DNA from: Symbiodinium natans
Lineage: Eukaryota > Sar > Dinophyceae > Suessiales > Symbiodiniaceae
DNA length: 64,000 nt
Reading direction: 5' to 3'
Assembly: GCA_905221605.1 (NCBI GenBank)
Contig: CAJNDS010001435.1
Location: forward strand, 38,501 to 102,500
Below the pieces are notes generated by a model. That model was not told where the DNA came from and did no database searches. It worked only from the letters and a program-made list of their open reading frames with translations. Shown here in pieces: positions 56,129-64,000 of this stretch; positions within the stretch are counted from its first letter, which is position 1; the number at the start of each line of letters is the position of its first letter. Made by a program: the position numbers and the translations under genes.

Positions 56129-56135
56129 AGAGGAA

Positions 56136-57260
56136 CTGGGGGTTCCCAGGTTCGACACAGCTCCTGCTGTCGGTCTTCGCCCGCGCATGCGCAGACAACG
56201 GGGGTTTGCGAAATTCTAGGCACCCTGTTTCAGGTTTTGTTTTACGAAGGAATACATTCTTGGGAGACTTAGGGATTCCCCTGTTTGGGGAAATGCCCAT
56301 TTGATTGTTGCGCTTCACTTGTGGTTGGCACCTGCCTAGAAGGAAAAGCTTGCCGCTTGGGGGCTCTTCAGGAATCCAATCGGATTTTGGACGCCCTGTT
56401 TGCAAAGCCTTGGATTCGGCATCACCCATCGCCCGAAAGACTTCACTATAACTCCGTAAACCCGCGGCCTCTCACATTGCATAGAGGACGGGTGGGGGGA
56501 GGAGAACCGTTCTAAACGCAAAGCCCAATATTCACCAAACAATTGCCTCCCGTGCTCTCGCAGCCACGACATCTTCGTGAGCACGCTTCCTGGCAAAGCC
56601 CTACATACCACCTCTGCTCTGAGTTGTATTGCTTGGTGGTCTCTTTAAGTAGGGTTTTTGTTTTGTAGGGGGTTCTCATTAGGGTATCTAGGGGCTATAT
56701 TAAGGCATAAGGGTAACAGATAAAGAGGCCACCGGCCATTATAAGCTCTGAGGGTTCTTGGTATATTTCTGCCCCGATGCCGACAAACTACAGGCACAAA
56801 GCCGTATAGGATGGTGGGCAGATGGAGAGGCAACACTATCGCTGTTCACTCTCTATTCGCAGCCACCTGAAAAACATTGAGCCCAAAGAACACCGCAACC
56901 CCCACCCAAACCGACCTTCTGCAAATGTAGACATCAACCGACCTGCTGCAAATGTAGGCATCCGTTAGTATAAGTTATGATGTTCTAGCCCTATTGTACC
57001 ATGATACGACTTATGCTAGTACTTTATTGTTCACTCATACCATTCTCGTAGTATATTATTCTGCTAGACTATTTCTACCATGAAAATATTACATCGTTGT
57101 GTTTTACTTGTTATACCAATCGAGTACTATCTTAGTTGTCCAGTAACCTGGATGAATTGAAGGTCGACCTTTGGGACTATAAGGGGATTATACTACCCCA
57201 AAAGGGTTAAAGGTTACCTACTCTACTACTAAGTTATAATATCGCAGTATTCCTATATTT
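56136..57260. other. Ambiguous frames, then AT-rich sequence
   Basis: Between 56285 and 56611 both a plus frame (GALQESNRILDALFAKPWIR) and a minus frame (MSWLREHGRQLFGEYWALRL) are open, and I cannot choose. 56940-57250 is AT-rich with TAGTA/TATTG motifs and no gene seen. Confidence 0.3.
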
Positions 57261-57269
57261 CCTCGGAAG

Positions 57270-58262
57270 CAAGCCAAGAGCTTGGGATCCGAGCTGGACG
57301 AGATCCACGAGCTCGTGAGCCTCCCTGGGGCTTCAGCGGATGTGCATGGCTTCGATGGCGCTTCGAGTTGATGTAGGGTTTAGGGTTTAGGGTATAGGGC
57401 TTCATCTTGAGACCAAGAGAAGGAGCAGGGCTATCGAAGCACTTCTCGCGCTGAAGGCCTCGCACTAGCCTCATGTTCCAAGGCAAGACTCAACAGTCAG
57501 GGAGGATACTTTGGTTTTGGAGATTCGTGGTTGAGGGGGTGATGGAAAAACTCAAGTGAAACACAATGGAAACCACAATCAAAGCCTCAGAAGTCCATCT
57601 GTTTCAATTGCCTCTCCGTGGGGGTTTCCAGCAGTTCAATCCCACATTCTAGATCGGGCCTTGGCCTGCTGAATTTGTCGCCAAGAAGACTACTGCCCTC
57701 GATGCAATCCTGAACTTCAAGAAGACATCGGGAGCTCCTAAACAGGAGTGGGTCAGTTCAGGTCGAAGTAACGAGGAGCCGATTTTGACAAGAGCTTGGC
57801 AACCTTATGGGAACTCAAAAGTAGGGTTCTAAGTGCCCTAGATGTGTTGTTGGCATACTTCTAACAACTTCTAAGCCTATCTTCAACATATGAACCTCCC
57901 AGTGGACATGTCTAGAAGATGCTTCTGGAGTTTTATTGTCCAGAGGCCAGCCCCGCTGGCCTCACTCGCTCCTGTTCCGCGGCGAGCTCTACTCGATGCC
58001 GCTTTTCGGCTTCCTGCTTGGGACAGTTTGGGGCCGGTTTAGGGTTTAGGGTTTAGGGTCTTGCGGCTGAAAAAGGAGGGTTAGGAAGGGTGTTTTGTTT
58101 TGCCACCGGTCTAGCATTGCTCCATGGGATTCGTGCGGAGAAAGCCAAAGGATGAGATGTCAGACTCCGCCCAAATTGAGTAGCCCAAAGTCAGAAAATC
58201 ACTCAGAGCAGTCTCAGAAAGTACTGGCAGCACTCACGAGTAAGCGAAACCCACGTTCGTAA
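57270..58262 (+). CDS. Three-exon 3' gene end, one membrane segment
   Basis: Exons 57270-57366 (QAKSLGSELDEIHELVSLPG, ASADVHGFDGAS), 57946-58036 (acceptor CCAGAG|GC; QPRWPHSLLFRGELYSMPLF, GFLLGTVWG) and 58115-58262 (IAPWDSCGESQRMRCQTPPK, LSSPKSENHSEQSQKVLAAL, stop TAA). All three join in phase. The second intron (58037-58114, 78 nt) starts GTTTAGGGTTTAGGG and ends TTTTGCCACCGGTCTAG. Upstream exons lie outside what I could define. No family recognised. Confidence 0.55.
57797..57905. mobile_element. Degenerate F2-like element in an intron
   Basis: CTTGGCAACCTTATGGGAAC at the left and ACATATGAACCTCCCAGTGG at the right resemble F2 ends; the interior has GTAGGGTTCTAAGTGCCCTA. It lies in the first intron of the 57270-58262 gene. 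Confidence 0.45.
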
Positions 58263-58315
58263 GGGTTTAGGGTTCTTAGGGGATTTCTCTGCAACCCTGA
58301 GCCCTGTGCTTAAAC

Positions 58316-61300
58316 CCCCTGCATCCCATTTGCGATTCCTTGCCATGAGGCTTTGCTACTACTCGTGGTATGTGCAAGCCCAGTGTGGAAACTTTCATCC
58401 GGTACCTCCTTTCGGGCCTCCGGTTTGAGTACATCTGCATGCCTGCTGTGCTGGCCTCCAATTCCACTGCAGCCTCTCTTCGCACCTGCCGCAGACAATG
58501 GCTTCGGGTGTGCTTAGGTCACCTGTGATCTACAGCCTCTACACCATGGTCTTCCTCCTGGACTCCTTGCCCTAAACCCAAAGGTCTGATCAAGCCTCAA
58601 GCTCTTCAACCCTAACACCCCAAATCCCCTTCCGCACCCAGGACTCTGCTGGCCCTACGCCTCGAAACTGTACTTAAAGCCGAGACCTGCTGTGTGAGGC
58701 CTCACACCAAAAGCTGACTTTCGTGCGGCCAGGCGCTTGTCGCACGTTGCAATGTCGTGACATCTTGCACTCCGAACAATGTAGGCGCAAAAGCCGATGC
58801 CCTCAACCCTAAACCCTAATTAAACCCTAAACCCTAAACCCTAAACCCTAAACCCTAAACCCTAAACCCTAAACCCTAAACCCTAAACCCTAAGTTCATC
58901 CTGGCCTGGGCTACTTGCTCCGTCTGCCTCTGCCGCTCCAGGAGCTGCGCAGTCCGCTCCTCGCTTTTTTGGGGGGACTTCGCGGCTTTGGCTGTGAAAA
59001 AAATCAGGCCGGGTAGGGTTTAGGGTTTCGGGTTTAGGGTTTCGGGTTAGGGTTTAGGGTTTAGGGTTTAGGGTGTAGGGTTAGGGTGTGGGGTTTAGGG
59101 TTTAGGGTGTAGGGTTTAGGGTTCAGGGATAGAAAGATGGACAGATAGGTCGGTAGATAGGGGGAGCTTGCATGCTTATCGTACTCTATAGCGATCGACT
59201 GAGCGACTCGATAAGTATACGGGAAGGCAGAGCAGTCAGATAGCTGGATCGTGGATAAACGCATTTTTGGGTAAATGTTCCTGCTTTTGGGTCCGGGAAT
59301 TATGTGGCGTTCCTGCAGAAAGACCCATTTTTGTTGCACAAAGTTACGGGGCCATGATGGGGCAGGTCAAGACAAAATCGCACCCCTCTGGCCTCGTCCA
59401 GCATCGACTGAAGTCGTCGGATCTTCTCCTGCCAAGTACTCTTCGCCCCTGAACCCTAAACCCTAAACCCTGAACCCCAAACCCCAAGCCCTAAACCCTA
59501 AGTGGCCGCGATGTGGCGGAAAATTGCGGCGAACTCATGTGAAACACATGCTGTGCTTTGTTTAAGCACCGTTGACCAGGAGCTCTACAAGTGCCTCTGG
59601 GCTGCACTGAAAAAATAACTCATAGTATTCAGTTTTCCTTTATGGTCTCTTTCTAAGTATACTATACAAACCCTCCCAAACCCGATTTTAACTATTCAGG
59701 CCCCTATATTACGATAAAACACATGGCTTCTCAGATCCCACTCTGCAGCTGCATGTTACGATTGCTGTGATGTACCGCAAACCGCGGCTGCCGCTGCTTG
59801 AACTTGACACCACCCCTCTGTGCACGGGCTGTAAGCACTCCGCAGGGTGATGCTTCCCAAGCACCCGTTATTCTGTGCTGGGCCTTCATCCTACGCAAAA
59901 GCAGCTCATAAAGTCAAACTGTTGCCATCTAGACTCTAGTGCATCTCTCCGGCTTGAGCTGCAAGCACATCTCTACTATCTATAGCTTTGGAGACCTCAT
60001 CCCCACTTGTGAATTCCCCACACACTTGTGTCATCTCACGAAGATATGGGGAAACCTTAAACCCAGCAAAACATCCGGTCCTCCATTTCTTGGAGCTTCT
60101 TGGCTGTTGCCCAGTGGTAGTCTTGAACCTCTGGCCAAGCTCTGCTCCGGCTTCTCAGTGGCTTCACACGATGCTCTTTGATACTCCCACAATCCCTGCC
60201 AGAAAGGACACGTCTCGACTTTGACGCCGACTGCCATGCCCACTAACCCTAAACCCTAAACCCTGAACCCTAAACCCTAAACCCTAAAACCCTAAAACCC
60301 TGAACCCTAACCCTTAAAAACAATACATCCGTGCGTCCATGGCCTGGCGCCGGGCATGCTCCTCCGCCTCCTCCGCCTTGCGCCTCATGGGTGTATCGGC
60401 TTTTGGCCAGTTAAGGGCTTCGGCGGTGTCACCTCATTTGGGTTTAGGGTTCAGGGTTCAGGGTTTAGGGTTTAGGGTTTAGGGGTGATCAAAGAAAAGC
60501 TCAAACAATGCGACTTGGGAGCGGAGGGCGTATGGTGGGCTGTACTTGTGTTGCTAGGCTGCTAGATCTTTCCTTGCCAGTTGCGTCTCATCACCTGACG
60601 CCATTTCAGCCTGAAACCAACAAAGTCTGCAACCGAGACGCGAAAGACTCAACCCGAAACGGCCTAAGAAACAAGCCTAAGTCCTAGACCCAAAAAACCC
60701 CAAAACCCTAAACCCTCAACCACTTGGGGGGCTCATCGGTGCCTAGTCTTTGTGGGAAGAAGGGCCTGGGTCCAATGACCTGCGCCCTGTATCTACCTCC
60801 TGCTTTTGTAGAGTCTCGGGACCTTGAGACATGTTAGTTCTATGGGGATTACACAGAGATTCGGGTTCGTAGCGTTTCGGTCGCTATTCCGAATCAAGCC
60901 CAGAAATGCTGGCAGACACAACTGCCACGCTGTCTCTTTTGCTGTAGTGTACCAAGCTGCTTGGCCCCTGCTTTTGCAAAGGCGCAGAGCTCACATCTGA
61001 CACGAAGAGGTGCCTAAAAGTGCAAACCAAACAGACCCCTTTGCAACTCGAACAATGTGTCAGTTTTTCGCCGCATGGTCCCTGTCATGCGATGAGTCTT
61101 TAGTCTCTCACATAGTAATCGTACAAGACTGCCCGGCACTGTGGTGTGATATAACACGCAAGCCCGTCCCATGGATTCCCTAACCCTAAACCCTAAACCC
61201 TGAACCCTGAACCCTGAACCCTAAACCCTAAACCCTAAACCCTAAGGGGGGGCTGGCTCTTCTCATCCTTCAGTCGAGTCCACTCTGCTTCGAGTGTTGC

Positions 61301-61316
61301 TTCTGGTCTTTTTGGC
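58316..61316 (-). CDS. Coiled-coil protein gene, several exons
   Basis: Minus-strand exons, 5' to 3': 61245-61316 (PKRPEATLEAEWTRLKDEKS), 60322-60432 (EALNWPKADTPMRRKAEEAE, EHARRQAMDAR), about 60085-60170 (EVQDYHWATAKKLQEMEDRM), 59936-60034 or slightly longer (LREMTQVCGEFTSGDEVSKA, IDSRDVLAAQAGEMH), 59384-59448 (STWQEKIRRLQSMLDEARG), 58914-58991 (EERTAQLLERQRQTEQVAQ) and 58316-58493 (VRREAAVELEASTAGMQMYS). All are charged, helix-forming segments with plausible AG acceptors. Between the third and fourth the frame shifts by one base without room for an intron, and the fourth ends at TAG, so either a frameshift is present or two genes meet. Structural or motility-type scaffold by analogy only. 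Confidence 0.45.
58801..58893 (-). repeat. (CCCTAAA)13 array
   Basis: Nearly perfect, next to the coiled-coil exon at 58914-58991. Confidence 0.94.
59017..59128 (+). repeat. TTTAGGG array with variants
   Basis: TTTAGGG, TTTCGGG and TGTAGGG units, on the other side of the same exon and in the opposite orientation to 58801-58893. Confidence 0.92.
60243..60318 (-). repeat. CCCTAAA array
   Basis: About ten units with CCCTGAA and CCCTAAAA variants between two coiled-coil exons. A TTTAGGG/TTCAGGG run follows at 60440-60485. Confidence 0.92.
60486..61186. other. No firm gene
   Basis: A short plus frame at 60486-60564 (VIKEKLKQCDLGAEGVWWAV, then LVLLGC) could be an exon. Otherwise unique sequence. 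Confidence 0.35.
61187..61244 (-). repeat. CCCTAAA/CCCTGAA array
   Basis: Eight units immediately downstream (minus strand) of the coiled-coil exon at 61245-61316, so the donor would read from TTTAGGG units. Confidence 0.93.
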
Positions 61317-61606
61317 CTGCGATGTCGGTCTATAGACACTAGACATAACTAGCCTGAATTAGCGATGCGAGGGTCTCGCACGCCTGGGACATGTGCCTGT
61401 ATACTAAATGAGCAACTTCATTGTAGCTTCATGCTCAGGGAAGCGCGCAGCACTTTTGGCTGAGCGCTCGCTTGTTGGAGCCTGATTTGTTCCCTTAGAC
61501 TTGTCGGAACAGCCCCTGGAACAAATCGTTGGTCCAGTTAAACGCCGCGGAGCAAGAACCGCGGGCCGTGTTAATTAGTTGTGCTTCGCTTCGGGATCAT
61601 TCAGTC

Positions 61607-61704
61607 ATGACAGCCGCTGACACCAAGCATTCTCTGTACGATGCATCGCCGCACAAGGAAGAAGCAGGGCAGGGCTCTTCTACGAGCAGCATTCTCGACG
61701 CAAT
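61607..61704 (+). CDS. Candidate initial exon, unknown protein
   Basis: ATG followed by MTAADTKHSLYDASPHKEEA, then GQGSSTSSILDA and a donor GCAAT|GTGAAG in phase 2. Hydrophilic N-terminus. The overlapping 174-codon plus frame starting at 61641 looks less natural. Downstream exons not linked. Confidence 0.43.
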
Positions 61705-61855
61705 GTGAAGTAGATGTAAATCCAACTTTTGCTGCTGCCATTAGACCAGCCCCGTTTCCTTACAAGCCACTGGACACCACAACTGCTCATGGGCAGCACC
61801 AGAACAACCGCAAGTCTGAGGGCAGACCTGGGCTCCCAGTTCAGGGCTTAAGGCA

Positions 61856-61960
61856 TAATATTGACAATATTAATAATATTAATACTATTCATACTATTCG
61901 TAATATTAATAATACTAATAATATTAATTATATGAATAATATTAGCAATACTAATAAAAT
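61856..61960. repeat. (AAT)n-type trinucleotide repeat
   Basis: Imperfect AATATT/AATACT units, about 100 bp. Reads as Asn/Ile runs and is not coding. Confidence 0.92.
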
Positions 61961-62268
61961 AACTAAGAGGTTCGGAAATGGTAGCACGCCTGGCTTGTTT
62001 TCAGGTAGGGTCGACTCTTGGCTGCCAAAAAATGCCACAACCACATGCGACCCTGGTGGTCATGATCAGGAAGTTCTGGGAAACATCCTCGCACCTGTTT
62101 CAACGTGGGGGGGTATATGCCTGTGGGAAGTGCATCTCCTGTGGTGCAAACCCATAGGGACATAACAACTTTCCAAGTAGGACCTTCAGATTGTAACCCC
62201 TAAACCTAAACCCTAAAACCTAAACCTTAAACCCTAAAGCATAAGCAGCAGCACTCCTCACCACTGCC

Positions 62269-62353
62269 TAAACCCTAAACCCTAAACCCTAAACCCTAAA
62301 CCCTAAACCCTAAACCCTAAACCCTAAACCCTAAACCCTAAACCCTAAACCCT
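62269..62353 (-). repeat. (CCCTAAA)12 array
   Basis: Twelve nearly perfect units, followed by poly-C (62365-62381). Confidence 0.95.
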
Positions 62354-62475
62354 AGACCTTAACCCCCCTCCCCCCCCCCCCAATTGCATCCGAGGGTGCC
62401 AGGGAGGCAGGCCGAGAGGTGCCAGGCTTCGGTTTCTGGGAGGCGCAAGGAGATTTTGGCTCAGGGCGTCCCGGC

Positions 62476-62610
62476 AGGGTTTGGGGTTTAGGGTTTAGGG
62501 TTTGGGGTTTAGGGTTTGGGTTTCGGGTTTGGGGTTTAGGGTTTGGGGTTTCGGGTTTGGGGTTTAGGGTTTGGGGTTTAGGGTTGGGGTTTAGGGTTTG
62601 GGGTTTAGGG
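62476..62610 (+). repeat. TTTAGGG/TTTGGGG alternating array
   Basis: About 19 units alternating TTTAGGG, TTTGGGG and TTTCGGG, opposite in orientation to 62269-62353. Confidence 0.94.
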
Positions 62611-62621
62611 CGGCTTTGGGT

Positions 62622-63033
62622 TTACGCAACTACCGACCCAGTGCAAGAGTTTCCTAGCAGCGACTGCCCCCCCAGAAAACTGCGCGGCAAAACGGGCCTG
62701 GCAGATCCGAGAAATCGGGCTGCAATAGAACATGAAGCCAAAGTGTGTGGGGTGACTTCAAGGCTTCGTGTGGCTGCAGTTGGCGCGGCGATCTCAAAAA
62801 CCAAAAGGTTTTGGAGCATGCTTTATGAAGGTTCCCAGAGTAGGAGTGTCAAACCCAAGCAATCGCCTGTCCCCGCCTCCAACCCTAAAACGCGGGGAGG
62901 GGCGGCCACAGCCCTATGTGTGACAGGCAAGCTCTCTACACCCCGAGACACAAGGAAGAGCCTTCACAAAAGGGTCGAGAAGTCGGGCCTAGCAATCGCC
63001 TCAGGCTCCCGGCACTTATCACCCACCCCATGA
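62622..63033 (+). CDS. Candidate exon, basic protein, unknown family
   Basis: Open for about 135 codons after the telomere-like array: YATTDPVQEFPSSDCPPRKL, ADPRNRAAIEHEAKVCGVTS, RLRVAAVGAAISKTKRFWSM, RDTRKSLHKRVEKSGLAIAS. Lys/Arg-rich. The acceptor would lie at the end of the array. The longest frame starting at 62419 only reads through repeats. Confidence 0.42.
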
Positions 63034-63956
63034 AGGTACATTGGAGGAACAGCTCGGCTTCCTTTCCCCCAGCAGAGTCTGGTTCAAAGTTCGCATGGAA
63101 CCCAAGGGGCACCCGAAAGCTGCTTGAAGCGTGAAAACTTGTCTGCCAGCAACCATAAGAAACACCATCCAACAACAGTCTACAATGAACCTCTGCCCCG
63201 GTTATCTTTTCGGAAGGGCGGTCAATTCATTCATGATACCTCGTTCGTACAAATGATTGTGTAAGGTGGCTTTTCGAAGATCGACGAATCGAAGACACAT
63301 GGCGTAGTAGAAGCCTTGTCCAGAATATTCCCACTACAAATCTACTCAAAGCTGCCCCGATTCTTTTGATTTGGAGCCTCCCTGGAGGTTCATGAGTAGC
63401 TATAAGATATAAGTAAGGTTGTAGGTACCCAGTCAACCTACTTATAACCCTACTTCAAAGAACCCACTGCGTCAAGCTTCGCACACCGTGTCGCGGATCC
63501 AGCTTTCGGTGTCAAGGAAGGAGCAATTGCCTGCAGCTGCAAAACTTTTTACCGGGGAGTTTCAAAAAGTGCCCCTTTTGGGGGGGACCGTGGATAAGGA
63601 GTCTCAATACAGAAAATGGCGACTGACTATATGGGGACCTCATAGACGCCACATGTCATGTTGGTGAGGTAGGATCGTCTGTGCCCATCTTCTCTTCCAT
63701 GCCACCACGCATCTGAAAAAGGAACTCCAAACTGTGATCCATGAAGCATACAGTAATTACGCCTTTTCTGAAGTCCCCAGCAGATCAATCCCCCTGCGAC
63801 ATATGATCCGGCGACTCATCGGATGCGCGCACCTGCTGCGCCGCTCAACGCGAACTTCATCATGGCGTTGTCCTCTTGCCACCTAAGCCGAACCGCGTGA
63901 TGCTGAGGACTACCAACCTAAGCCGAGGTGTACTGGGGCCTAGTCTAAAGACACCG
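63034..63956. other. No firm gene; one F2 element
   Basis: F2-like element at 63381-63465 (CTGGAGGTTCATGAGTAGCT, then AACCTACTTATAACCCTACT; right end eroded). Short open frames on both strands without support. Confidence 0.4.
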
Positions 63957-64000
63957 TAAACCCTAAACCCTAAACCCTAAACCCTAAACCCCTAAACCCT
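63957..64000 (-). repeat. CCCTAAA array cut by the window end
   Basis: Six units at the right edge. Because similar arrays are frequent throughout, this does not show a chromosome end. Confidence 0.92.

Noticed and set aside
61856-61960. Asn/Ile-rich low-complexity domain
   Set aside because: Direct translation of an AAT-type microsatellite.
62450-62464. ATTTTGGCTCA, similar to the 3' part of the dinoflagellate spliced leader
   Set aside because: Only 11 bases match and the flanking bases do not; no splice donor or 5S gene is nearby.
63957-64000. Chromosome end at the right edge
   Set aside because: Equally long arrays occur throughout the window, so an array at the edge proves nothing.

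Overview
Nuclear DNA of a dinoflagellate, most probably a Symbiodiniaceae or Suessiales relative. The reasons are: tens of short interspersed arrays of the plant-type telomere unit TTTAGGG/CCCTAAA; genes split into many short exons whose introns use GT, GC and GA donors and mostly AG|G acceptors; RCC1-like exons of the FAALxxDGxVVTWG...GGDS type and an MPGERRE ankyrin family that I associate with these genomes; and no bacterial operon signals. No rRNA, tRNA, CRISPR array or complete mobile element with a transposase was recognised. All exon borders were read by eye and are predictions.

Layout. 0-12.5 kb: gene-poor, with telomere-like arrays, a 34-bp inverted repeat around a G-rich minisatellite, several MITE-like elements, and a few isolated candidate exons. 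12.5-17.4 kb and 25.9-30.4 kb: two collinear paralogous blocks on the minus strand, each holding an acidic-protein exon set followed by a five-exon ankyrin plus F-box-like gene; four of the five ankyrin exons have identical lengths in the two copies. 19.0-22.9 kb: a secreted or multi-pass membrane protein in about 11 minus-strand exons, unrecognised. 31.8-34.4 kb: large CTA and GTA trinucleotide arrays. 36.6-38.5 kb: a plus-strand gene end. 42.4-49.8 kb: a minus-strand RCC1-like repeat gene with a ubiquitin-like N-terminus. 50.9-61.3 kb: minus-strand coiled-coil exons, a membrane-protein exon, and a well-supported three-exon plus-strand gene end at 57.3-58.3 kb. 61.6-63.0 kb: plus-strand candidate exons.

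The striking theme is how telomere-like repeats and small inverted-repeat elements relate to introns. At 20763-20948 an intron is made almost wholly of one inverted-repeat element plus a telomere-like array and is bounded by a 5-bp direct repeat, as expected of an introner. At 58037-58114 a 78-nt intron begins GTTTAGGG and ends in a CACC..GC.TAG motif that recurs elsewhere. At least eight families of MITE-like elements are present; one has 8-bp target duplications and is nested inside another.
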